DNA from: Clostridiaceae bacterium UBA5444
Lineage (GTDB): Bacteria; Bacillota; Clostridia; Clostridiales; Oxobacteraceae
Length of the DNA stretch: 39,782 nucleotides
Assembly (NCBI GenBank): GCA_002426575.1
Contig: DIRE01000071.1
Coordinates: 1-39,782 of the forward strand
Reading direction: 5' to 3'
In this document: piece after piece, positions 16,046-23,993 of the stretch
How the letters are laid out: the number at the start of each line of letters is the position of its first letter
Position numbering within the stretch: position 1 is the stretch's first letter
Position numbers and translations under genes: made by a program
Notes under the pieces: model-generated
Told to the model about the DNA's origin: nothing
Databases searched by the model: none
What the model saw: the letters and a program-made list of their open reading frames with translations, nothing else

Positions 16046-17203
16046 CTACTTTTTTGAATGTGCAAAAAACATTTGTTTGAGTACTTCCTCTTTAAATATA
16101 GGGTCAAGATTATATCTTTTTACAATTCCATTAATGTTCTGAGGATTTCTGAAAACATCATCCAATGTCATTATGGATTTATACTTTATATCATAAGTAT
16201 CGTGTCTTTTATCTGCATATGCCTTTAAAAACTCTGCTGAAAAGTCATTAGCTTTTAGCGCGTCAAGCGCTGTGTCTGCAGCCATCTTGGCAGTTTCAGT
16301 CGCAGGGCCTATGCCTTCCCCTGTAAGTGGGAGTATCATACTCCCAGCATCACCAATAAGCATGACCCCTGCATCATAGTTTTCTCCCGCCTGAGGCCCT
16401 GTGGGAAGCCTCCATCCCTTCCATTCACTAATCTGCCTTGCATCTTTGAGCCTTTTTCCATATGGGCTGGTCTCAATAAATATATCGATATATTCTTTAA
16501 GGGTTTTGCTATCATATACGTCAAGATTTATTCCTATTCCGACATTTGCAACGCCCTCTCTATTCCCTGAAGGGAACACCCATATATACCCTGGCAGAAC
16601 GTTTTGGTCAAAGTGAATCTCCAAGTATTTTTCCATAGGTACATTTTCATAATAGCATCTAAGTCCTGCGCCCGTGCATACAGGGTTATCTGGGAATATA
16701 CCTATGGCTTTTGCCACCATTGAGTGAGACCCGTCTGCTCCTATAACAATCTTTGAACGAAATTCAATATATTCCCCTTGGTATTTGGCCTTGACTCCCT
16801 TAACCTGTCCATCTTCCTTGATTACGTCATACACCCAGCAATCCTCTATCATTTCTGCTCCGCACCTTATGGCAGTATTCTTCATAATATTGTCAAATAT
16901 CCTCCTAGGTGTTGTATATCTTTCCCCAGGTGCATCCAAATATGCTTTACTGTAATCAGGAGATGTAAGCAAAAAACCTTTATTACAGTATCCTGCTTTT
17001 TTAACCTCTTCATATGCCCCAAGCTCTTTTACATGTTCCATGGTAACTTCTGCCTGGCTGTCACCGCACGTCTTGTCACGGGGGAATGTCTCTTTGTCCA
17101 TAAGAAGCACATCAACGCCTTCCCTTGCAAGATATGCAGCACATGTTGAGCCTCCAGGCCCTGCTCCAACAACAATAACATCGCGCTCTATAATTTTATT
17201 CAT
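16046..17203 (-). CDS. Geranylgeranyl-reductase-family flavoprotein
   Basis: A 385-residue FAD enzyme of the geranylgeranyl reductase/FixC group. The N-terminal dinucleotide motif is DVIVVGAGPGGSTCAAYLAREG. CGDSQAE follows, then the second FAD-contact region KIVIGADGSHSMVA and the C-terminal GDAGSMILPLTGEGIGPA. Such enzymes saturate isoprenoid double bonds or, as FixC, carry electrons to quinone. No membrane helix is seen. The ATG at 17203 has GGAAGGGGG nine bases upstream; the ATG at 17212 directly touches the ribosome site. It begins just after the Fe-S flavoprotein gene, so the two probably work together. Confidence 0.85.
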   Translation of the reverse strand: MNKIIERDVIVVGAGPGGSTCAAYLAREGVDVLLMDKETFPRDKTCGDSQAEVTMEHVKELGAYEEVKKAGYCNKGFLLTSPDYSKAYLDAPGERYTTPRRIFDNIMKNTAIRCGAEMIEDCWVYDVIKEDGQVKGVKAKYQGEYIEFRSKIVIGADGSHSMVAKAIGIFPDNPVCTGAGLRCYYENVPMEKYLEIHFDQNVLPGYIWVFPSGNREGVANVGIGINLDVYDSKTLKEYIDIFIETSPYGKRLKDARQISEWKGWRLPTGPQAGENYDAGVMLIGDAGSMILPLTGEGIGPATETAKMAADTALDALKANDFSAEFLKAYADKRHDTYDIKYKSIMTLDDVFRNPQNINGIVKRYNLDPIFKEEVLKQMFFAHSKK

Positions 17204-17205
17204 TA

Positions 17206-18942
17206 TTAGCATCCCCCTTCCTGTACTTTATTAAGCATGATAGCATCTACAGGGCATATGGTTAAACATACGCCACAGCCTATGCACTTGCTGCTATCCA
17301 CGTTCTCATATCCGCACTTCAGACATCTTTTAGCTTCAAGGACTGCTTGTTTCTCAGAGAACCCAATCTCAATCTCATCAAAGCCGTTTCTGTCCTTTAT
17401 TTCAGGCATAATCTGAGGAGAAAGCTTTTCTAGCCTTGCGGGGAATATCTTCTCCTTAGCATCTGCTGTTTTAAGTGTATGCTCTGTTCTATCTTTAAGC
17501 TCACGACCCATAAGCATATTATCTATCATAAGGGCTGCTTTTCTGCCTGAAGCAAGGGAATCAATTACAGAACCTTTAGCAGTTGTAACATCACCTGCTA
17601 TAAAAAGCCCCTCTCTTTCCGTCATAAGTGTTTCCTTGTCATAATCAAGCATTCCGGCAGCATTCAAATTTAAATCCGCCCCCTTTGCAAGGAGTGTTAA
17701 GTCTGGTTTCTGCCCTGTGGCAAACACAACCGTATCTGCTTTAATTGTGAATCCTGTTCCGTCCTCCACAATTGGTTTAAGCCTTCCATATTCATCACAG
17801 TTTATTTCCTTGACCTTTTTAAATTCAACACCTTTTACCGTGACCCATTCTGTTAAAATACTTGTTGGACAAGAAGAAGTTACAAATTCTACCCCTTCTT
17901 TTTTAGCTTCTTCAATTTCCCAATCCCATGCAGGTATTGAATTACTGTCTTCTATACAAACACATGTTGCCTCCTCTGTCCCAGCTCTTAAAAGTGTCCT
18001 TGCGGTATCTAATGCAACAGAGCCCCCACCTATTACAACAGCCTTCCTGCCAATCTCCACAGGTATTTTTGCATTTATTCTGCTCATAAGGCTTACTGCA
18101 TTATATACCTTTTCTGCTTCAGCTCCTTCGATTGGGAGCGCCATACCTTTAGATGCCCCAACTGCTATCAAAACAGCAGAATACTTATCTTTAAACAAGT
18201 CATTTATTGAAGGTTTGCTGCCTATTTTTGCATTATACCGTATGTCCATTCCTGCATCTTCTAGCGTCTTTATCTCACTTTGCAGTATTTCCTTGTCCAA
18301 TCTAAAATCTGGTATGCATAACCTCATCATCCCACCTGACTTTGGCCCTGCTTCAAATACTGTCACTTTATAGCCCTTCTTCAGAAGGTCAAATGCAGCC
18401 ATGATTCCTGCCGGCCCTGCTCCAATTATGGCAATCTTTTTGTCAAGCTTTTGCTTGAAAGGTGCTATAATAGGTTTTACATTATCAGTAACAAAACGCT
18501 TTAAACCTCTGATATTAACTGTCTTATCAATTAGTGTTCCTCTTTTGCATTCATCCTCGCATGGGTGGTGGCATATTCTTCCGCATACTGCTGGAAGTGG
18601 GTTTAATTCCGATATGAGTTCGTATGCCTCAATGAATTTCTCCTGTGCAATCAAGTTTACATAGCCTTCTGGAACAGTACCAAGAGGACATGCAATGCTG
18701 CATGCATGCTCATGTGCATATTGTTCCGACTGTACAGGAAACATTTCAGGGCCTTCTGCACAGTCAGGGCACAACCTGCAAATTACCCTCTGGAACTCAT
18801 CAATTGCCTCTGTAGGGCAAATCCTCCTGCATTTACCGCAGTTTATGCAAATACTTGGGTCTATAGATGCAACGGCTTGTCTTTCTTGTGAAAATGTTTT
18901 ATCTGCTATTCTGAAGTCTATCCCCTTATGCAAGTCATCCAT
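17206..18942 (-). CDS. GltD-like NAD(P)-linked flavoprotein with N- and C-terminal Fe-S domains
   Basis: A 578-residue oxidoreductase. A ferredoxin-like motif stands at Cys32-35-38-42. A GltD-type double-cluster region follows (Cys81, 85, 120, 124, 128, 132). Next come the FAD motif IAIIGAGPAGIMAAFDLLKKG near residue 170, the NAD(P) motif AVVIGGGSVALDTARTLLRAG, and a C-terminal FAD segment GLFIAGDVTT. The end carries CLKCG and a second ferredoxin motif CIGCGVCLTICP. This is the layout of electron-transfer subunits that pass electrons between NAD(P)H, FAD and ferredoxin-type clusters. No glutamate synthase large subunit is nearby, so it probably serves the reductase encoded next. The ribosome site is AAAGGGAGG. 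Confidence 0.88.
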   Translation of the reverse strand: MDDLHKGIDFRIADKTFSQERQAVASIDPSICINCGKCRRICPTEAIDEFQRVICRLCPDCAEGPEMFPVQSEQYAHEHACSIACPLGTVPEGYVNLIAQEKFIEAYELISELNPLPAVCGRICHHPCEDECKRGTLIDKTVNIRGLKRFVTDNVKPIIAPFKQKLDKKIAIIGAGPAGIMAAFDLLKKGYKVTVFEAGPKSGGMMRLCIPDFRLDKEILQSEIKTLEDAGMDIRYNAKIGSKPSINDLFKDKYSAVLIAVGASKGMALPIEGAEAEKVYNAVSLMSRINAKIPVEIGRKAVVIGGGSVALDTARTLLRAGTEEATCVCIEDSNSIPAWDWEIEEAKKEGVEFVTSSCPTSILTEWVTVKGVEFKKVKEINCDEYGRLKPIVEDGTGFTIKADTVVFATGQKPDLTLLAKGADLNLNAAGMLDYDKETLMTEREGLFIAGDVTTAKGSVIDSLASGRKAALMIDNMLMGRELKDRTEHTLKTADAKEKIFPARLEKLSPQIMPEIKDRNGFDEIEIGFSEKQAVLEAKRCLKCGYENVDSSKCIGCGVCLTICPVDAIMLNKVQEGGC

Positions 18943-19312
18943 TTTATAAGCCTCCCTTTACTCTATTTTTGTATATGCCTGTCCTTAATTCATTATATTT
19001 ATATAAACATGCATATATTCATAGGCTCAATAAATCGCACTAGATTTTATAGATATAAATGGTTCATCGACGAGTTTTGTGAAATGTACTTATGAGGAAA
19101 ATAAGGCAAAATTATTAATGTAGTTTTTGCCAAAATAATTTGCTGTATGGCATGAATTTTGTGATATTCGAGTATTTTGGTTTTTATCACCTTAATTGTA
19201 TCATGGTTTCCAATAATATTCCATATAAATATAGGTAAAGCTATATCCAATGGCTGTGTGAGGATGTACAATAAATATGCAATAAATTATATTTGAAGGG
19301 GGATTAAATATT
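18943..19312. other. Intergenic region between reductase pair and YbjQ gene
   Basis: A 370-bp AT-rich region without a convincing gene; a 74-residue frame on the minus strand has no ribosome site and no family likeness. It should hold divergent promoters; a TATAAT occurs around 18993 on the minus strand, but its -35 is weak. A loose inverted repeat (GCAAAATTATT and AATAATTTGC) lies at about 19110-19143. Confidence 0.4.
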
Positions 19313-19630
19313 ATGATTGTAACAACCACTCCAAGCGTGGAAGGGCGTAAAATTGTTGACTACAAGGGCATTGTTTTCGGTGAAGTGGTATCAGGGGTAA
19401 ATTTTATTAAGGATTTTGCTGCAGGACTGTCAAATTTCTTTGGAGGACGTTCTGGTTCTTATGAAGGAGAACTTATGGAGGCCAGAACATCCGCCCTCCG
19501 TGAAATGGAAAGCAAAGCAGCATCCATAGGTGCAAATGCAGTTGTCGGTGTCAGCATAGATTATGAGGTGCTTGGGCAGGGTAATATGCTCATGGTTACC
19601 GCATCTGGGACAGCTGTAATAACAGAATAA
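19313..19630 (+). CDS. YbjQ/UPF0145 family protein
   Basis: A 105-residue protein of the YbjQ family (often named heavy-metal-binding domain protein). It has the typical start VTTTPSVEGRKIVDYKGIVFGEVVSG, the central FFGGRSGSYEGELMEAR and the end SIGANAVVGVSIDYE. Family members form ring-like oligomers; the cellular role is not established. GAAGGGGG lies 11 bases before the ATG. A strong hairpin follows directly, so it is monocistronic. Confidence 0.93.
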   Translation: MIVTTTPSVEGRKIVDYKGIVFGEVVSGVNFIKDFAAGLSNFFGGRSGSYEGELMEARTSALREMESKAASIGANAVVGVSIDYEVLGQGNMLMVTASGTAVITE

Positions 19631-19633
19631 AGC

Positions 19634-19681
19634 AGCAGTGTGCCGGTTTATCACTGTATGTGAATAAATCGGCACACTGCT
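19634..19681 (+). terminator. Terminator shared by convergent YbjQ and YhhN genes
   Basis: AGCAGTGTGCCGGTTTA (19634-19650) pairs with 19665-19681, one G-U at most; TATTTTA follows on the plus strand. It lies between two convergent genes and can end transcription from both sides. Confidence 0.8.
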
Positions 19682-19684
19682 ATT

Positions 19685-20320
19685 TTACATCCCCAATACT
19701 ATTAGAAGCTGAGCCGCTGCATATGTGCTCATAATGTATATATCTGCATATTCCTTTTCAGATGAAAAAATATTATATGCAAGTATAGTATCTGAAGCCA
19801 CAAATAATAAGGAACCTATAAATGCAGGAATAAGCTGTGTTTTTCCTGATACCAGCACTGCAAGGCAGGTAAAACTCATTAATATTAAAACTGCGAAATA
19901 TACAATAGCAGGTATCTTCATAGCTCCTAATTTATTGCGTAAAATACGATAATTATACACTCCATATAAAACATAAGGTATAAGGAAAATCAGACACCAT
20001 AAAGGTATTTGGTTTATTCCGGCCGAAGCCTTAATAAAAGATGTTATATAAAATATCTGTCCAGCCATAAATGAAGCAATACCTAACTCTAAGTATAAGG
20101 GCTTGCGCTCATTCAATAAAAATACGTCGCCTAAAAATCCTGCTGCTAGCGCCGCAATAACATATATACTTATATGCTTTGCAGCAGTTATGTAATATAC
20201 TATTAAAATAGGCATCAACAAAGACTTAGAAAAATAACGTCCTTTTTTGTTTTTATTTTTTATGTTGATTATATCCCATATAAAGATAACAATAAATAAT
20301 ACAAGTATCCACACAGACAA
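19685..20320 (-). CDS. YhhN/TMEM86-family membrane protein (lysoplasmalogenase-like)
   Basis: A 211-residue protein with about eight membrane helices. It carries the family's two conserved acidic motifs, LAAGFLGDVFLL and LLFVASDTILAYN, thought to form the active site of lysoplasmalogenase, which hydrolyses vinyl-ether lysolipids. Many clostridia make plasmalogens, so the activity would make sense, but bacterial members also lack proof in most cases. The start is TTG at 20320 with GGGAGGG six bases away. Confidence 0.85.
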   Translation of the reverse strand: MSVWILVLFIVIFIWDIINIKNKNKKGRYFSKSLLMPILIVYYITAAKHISIYVIAALAAGFLGDVFLLNERKPLYLELGIASFMAGQIFYITSFIKASAGINQIPLWCLIFLIPYVLYGVYNYRILRNKLGAMKIPAIVYFAVLILMSFTCLAVLVSGKTQLIPAFIGSLLFVASDTILAYNIFSSEKEYADIYIMSTYAAAQLLIVLGM

Positions 20321-20662
20321 TTAAATCCCTCCCATAATATATCAGTATTACATATTTAAATGCTCATTATTTATTTCTACACTAGCATGCATATTCCTTC
20401 CAATTGCAAGATAAAAATAGGGCTAGGTATATTAATTGACATGTTAATGCCGTGGAAAAGGTTCCCCACGCTCGGTACAAACCTTAAGAGCGATCCCTCA
20501 ATATTTTCAGTACTGCAGCATTTATTAGAACTTAAATAAGTATATCATATAACTCTAATTTAAAAGACTATCAAAGGCCTGTTGATTCAATTCTCTTATT
20601 AGTTGATATGACAGTAGACTTAGCGAGATTATGTCTAAACTTCTAGGGTTAATCCGTTAAGT
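20321..20662. other. Intergenic region without recognisable feature
   Basis: A 342-bp stretch between the YhhN gene start and the GntR gene end. I see no intact frame. The DNA around 20450-20500 (GTGGAAAAGGTTCCCCACGC) forms a small GTGG/CCAC hairpin; no T-run follows. No clear terminator for the GntR gene was found. Confidence 0.35.
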
Positions 20663-21400
20663 TCACCTGTTTATTTCTACTATAAATTTATTCCGCTCCC
20701 CTGGGTATATGCTTTCAGAGTACTCAATAACAGAACCATCTTCTAAATATCCAAAAGATGATAAAAAATGTATGGGAGAGCCTTCTTTAATTTTTAATAA
20801 TTTGCTGGTTTGTTTATCAGAAAGCTTTGCTTCTATTTCTCTTATTGCTTTTTTTATATAAATATTATTTTCTTCAAAAACATCGTAAAGGGAACGTTTT
20901 TCAAAATCGTACATTATAAGATTAGGAAACTTTTCATAAGGTATATAAACTGTAGTGAGTAGAATAGGTTTTTTATCTTCTTCCTTTTCAACGTAAGCAT
21001 ACCTAAGCCTTTTAAGTTTTATTATTTTATCTTCTTCTTTAATTCCAAGCTTATCTACCAAGAAATCAGGACAAATTTTAATTGATATTTCTAACACCTT
21101 GGTTTCTGGAATCAATCCTTTTTTGTGCATTTCTCTATTGTAGCTCTCTATAAAACGGGTATTTTCCTGAATAATTTTAGGTTTAGTAACAAAAGTCCCT
21201 TTGCCCTTTACTCTTTTTAAATATCCTTGAGAGGCTAGAGTATTTAATCCCTGTCTTACAGTGGGACGGCTCATATTAAACATAGCGCTAAGTTCCATTT
21301 CTGTGGGGATTAAATCTCCTTCTTTTAGTTTATTGTCTTTTATTAGTCCTAGTATATAGCTTTGTATTTTATAATATAAAGGCGTATTTGGCTTAGTCAT
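20663..21400 (-). CDS. GntR-family regulator, HutC type (UTRA ligand domain)
   Basis: A 245-residue repressor-type regulator. The N-terminal winged helix (residues about 5-72) contains LIPTEMELSAMFNMSRPTVR, then LNTLASQGYLKRVKGKGTFV. The C-terminal UTRA sugar-sensing domain ends in SIYPGERNKFIVEI. HutC-type regulators bind GT-N-TA-N-AC-like palindromes and are released by sugar phosphates or sugars. It lies downstream of the mannosidase genes, after a terminator, and a palindrome just upstream may serve autoregulation. The best candidate operators are at 27147-27285. Shine-Dalgarno AAAGGAG. Confidence 0.92.
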   Translation of the reverse strand: MTKPNTPLYYKIQSYILGLIKDNKLKEGDLIPTEMELSAMFNMSRPTVRQGLNTLASQGYLKRVKGKGTFVTKPKIIQENTRFIESYNREMHKKGLIPETKVLEISIKICPDFLVDKLGIKEEDKIIKLKRLRYAYVEKEEDKKPILLTTVYIPYEKFPNLIMYDFEKRSLYDVFEENNIYIKKAIREIEAKLSDKQTSKLLKIKEGSPIHFLSSFGYLEDGSVIEYSESIYPGERNKFIVEINR

Positions 21401-21423
21401 TAAATTTCTCCTTTCTACTTGGC

Positions 21424-21444
21424 AGTATAGAGATATTCTATACT
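21424..21444. promoter_or_regulatory. Palindrome in the GntR gene leader
   Basis: AGTATAGA and TCTATACT separated by GATAT form a perfect inverted repeat 24 bases before the GntR ATG. Its position suits an autoregulatory operator; the sequence differs from the TGTATTTACA boxes near 27200, so it may bind something else. Confidence 0.5.
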
Positions 21445-21458
21445 AAGTAATAAAATCA

Positions 21459-21498
21459 GGCTGCAATTGGCTTTTTATAATTCATGCCAATTACAACC
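21459..21498 (-). terminator. Terminator of the ROK/GH38 operon
   Basis: On the minus-strand RNA, GGTTGTAATTGGC (21498-21486) pairs completely with GCCAATTGCAGCC (21471-21459), counting G-U pairs, and is followed by TGATTTTATT. It separates the GH38 gene from the GntR gene. The stem is perfect only for minus-strand RNA, which fixes its direction. Confidence 0.7.
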
Positions 21499-21561
21499 CT
21501 CAATATTTAACCTAAATAAACTTTTATGAACAGCTTATGCTAAATGTTACAAAGCAATCCT

Positions 21562-23961
21562 CTATTTTTCATCAATCATAAAGGTTACAACACCATAACC
21601 CTCGTCTTTCATCTTTTTAAAGCTTTGCTCTGCATCCTTTGTTTTAATTAAGCTTAGTGTATAGCAAAACTCTGTAATACCTGATAAATCCATTTTAAAG
21701 TTTGTCTCCCATGTATTGTTCATAATCCATGAGTACACATCTCTTTTATTGTTTTCTTGTCTTTCATCGCAAAGCATTATTGGATGGTGTTTTAGCTCCC
21801 CCATATATATAAGCGGTGCATCTTTTGTTTGAATTAATATAGTATTTTCTTTTGTCTCATAAGCCAAGCCATTATCTACAAGATAATATTCCATACAAGT
21901 GCCTGGTATTTGATCAATGCCTGGTCTCATAACCGTATCGCCCTTATCTATATATAATGTTGCATCTAGATTGTTTAATGTTAAGGGCAGATAAATGCTT
22001 TCAATATCTGTGGATAAAGTCTTAGCAATTTTGTACTTAAATTCCAATCTTGGAAGCGTATTATAAAGCTTGATAACTACTGAACTAAAATAGGTACCTT
22101 CTAATTTATAAATAAGCTCTATAGTTGTAAATATTTCACCATTGTCGATTATCTTTACATCTACTAACTCACCTATATACTTTTTAGAATGAAGGCCTCT
22201 TATATTTCTTCCTAAAAGTCTTCTTTCTTCATAAACGTTTGTTCTAACTTTGGTATTTTCATATATTGGGGTAAAGAATTTAGCATCCCCTTCTTTTAAC
22301 ATTTCAACATTATCAACTTTATTGTAGAAAGAAGTTACACCTTTACCTATTTCATATGCTATTTTGAAGTAGTCATTTTCTATTTGGTAGGGCAATTTAT
22401 AGCTTTTTGCATCGTAGTTATTTACTATATCCTTTACTCTTTCTGCTCCAACATATGCTACTCTTGTATTAGCTACCTCTATTTTGGCATCAGCCTCTTC
22501 AAATCTGTATATTCTTTCTTCATTGGCTTCAAATGAATCTACAAAGCTGATAAGAACACCCCTTGGGTGTGAAGACAATTGTGTAACCATTTCCTGTCCT
22601 GTTGTTTCACAAATTACTTTTACTCCTGGGTATTTCCATGTTTCTATATAAAATTCCACTACTTGTGTACTTTTTTGATCTGATAGGCTTATTGCCTTTA
22701 CTTTGCCGTTTAGATCATAGTATCTAAGTTTGTCTCCTCTGCTATGCATAATGCGATTTAAGTTTTTAGCAGAGGCTTCATGTGCTTTTGAAGCATAGCT
22801 CGTTTTTCTAATGTCTAAGTTTTGCACCATTGTATCATAAGGATTGGTTATGGTCGATGAATGTCCCCAAGTATGTTCAGCATACAAAAGCAAATTATCC
22901 TCAGCTTGTCTAGTTAACTCTTTTTTACTTACATGTGCTTTACTATCTAATTTTTCACATAAGTAATACATTCTTTGAGCTTCTTTGTAGTGTTTAACCG
23001 CATAAGGTGTACTTCCTACTCCATTTGCCCACCAGTCAGTAAGATCACCTTTGTAAACAGGTGCATCCTTTACCTGATCTTTAATTTTATCATAAAATTC
23101 TTGAACAGTTACCATCTCTAGATGTACCTCATCACCGTAGGCTTCATTAAATGCTGCAATGGTTCTTATAATGTCTGTATTTGGTGGTGCATTGTCACTA
23201 AATGCCCCCGATACACAAGTAGGAATAAAGTTATATTTATATCCATTTTCTTCACAGGATGTTAAGTAATTAACTATGTTTTCTTTAAGAATTTCAATAT
23301 GAGTTTTGGGTTTAGCATCTTTCCCAAAGTAATTTTCTGTCATAAAGTTAGTATCCTTATTATAAATTAAGCCCAAAGCATTACCAAGATTATAATGTTC
23401 TCCGCTAAATACTAAAAGCCTTTTCCCCTCCTTATTCTCCCAGTAATAGGGTTTTTGATTTTGGTAAAGAGGGTACATGCCGTGGTGTGTATGAATGTTT
23501 GTAAATAAAAATTCTATTCCATTATCTATAAGCACATCAAAGGTTCCTAAAGATACGCCATTAACATCTGCATTCATTGCAGCTTTAACATCTATTCCTT
23601 GTGCTTTAAAGTTCTCAACCATTTCTTTTGTTCTTTTATTAAGTACCCCTTTGTCTACCAAATCCGTGAAGTTGAGGTAGTTTGCTGATAATCCTATATT
23701 GTTTGATCTAACCGCTGCATAAAAATCTTGTTTTTCTTTTTCTGTTGCTTCTTCTAAAAATCTCTCTACGCAGTAGTAAGTCTCGCAATTCCATTTGAAG
23801 TTTTTATCGATTGTATCATTTTTATGTCCTTCTTTTGCAATATTTACTGCAGCTTTTATATAATCAATCTGGTTGTAAATTACTTTTTCTTGTAAATCTG
23901 TATAGCCTATATCAGTGTGCGAATGATGTAATACATACATAGTCCATTTTCTATCTAGCAT
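21562..23961 (-). CDS. Glycoside hydrolase family 38-type enzyme (alpha-mannosidase-like)
   Basis: A 799-residue cytoplasmic enzyme with no signal peptide. The GH38 metal site is visible near the start (HHSHTDIGYTD, with His15 and Asp17). The likely nucleophile Asp lies in AAMNADVNG, and the later metal His in YAEHTWGHSS. The C-terminal half is a beta-rich domain as in GH38. Family members cleave alpha-mannosidic bonds by a zinc-dependent retaining mechanism. It is shorter than the classical 1000-residue enzymes. It is third in the ROK, GH38-like, GH38 operon and is followed by a terminator. Ribosome site GGAGGG. Exact substrate is unknown. Confidence 0.85.
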   Translation of the reverse strand: MLDRKWTMYVLHHSHTDIGYTDLQEKVIYNQIDYIKAAVNIAKEGHKNDTIDKNFKWNCETYYCVERFLEEATEKEKQDFYAAVRSNNIGLSANYLNFTDLVDKGVLNKRTKEMVENFKAQGIDVKAAMNADVNGVSLGTFDVLIDNGIEFLFTNIHTHHGMYPLYQNQKPYYWENKEGKRLLVFSGEHYNLGNALGLIYNKDTNFMTENYFGKDAKPKTHIEILKENIVNYLTSCEENGYKYNFIPTCVSGAFSDNAPPNTDIIRTIAAFNEAYGDEVHLEMVTVQEFYDKIKDQVKDAPVYKGDLTDWWANGVGSTPYAVKHYKEAQRMYYLCEKLDSKAHVSKKELTRQAEDNLLLYAEHTWGHSSTITNPYDTMVQNLDIRKTSYASKAHEASAKNLNRIMHSRGDKLRYYDLNGKVKAISLSDQKSTQVVEFYIETWKYPGVKVICETTGQEMVTQLSSHPRGVLISFVDSFEANEERIYRFEEADAKIEVANTRVAYVGAERVKDIVNNYDAKSYKLPYQIENDYFKIAYEIGKGVTSFYNKVDNVEMLKEGDAKFFTPIYENTKVRTNVYEERRLLGRNIRGLHSKKYIGELVDVKIIDNGEIFTTIELIYKLEGTYFSSVVIKLYNTLPRLEFKYKIAKTLSTDIESIYLPLTLNNLDATLYIDKGDTVMRPGIDQIPGTCMEYYLVDNGLAYETKENTILIQTKDAPLIYMGELKHHPIMLCDERQENNKRDVYSWIMNNTWETNFKMDLSGITEFCYTLSLIKTKDAEQSFKKMKDEGYGVVTFMIDEK

Positions 23962-23993
23962 AATTTATTCCCTCCATATATAAGATCTATATT

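Noticed and set aside
19047..19271. 74-residue minus-strand frame in the gap before the YbjQ gene
   Set aside because: No ribosome site, odd composition and no recognisable motif; it fits chance in AT-rich DNA.
20321..20662. Possible transposase remnant between YhhN and GntR genes
   Set aside because: Short coding-like snippets exist in several frames, but none extends or matches a family I can name.
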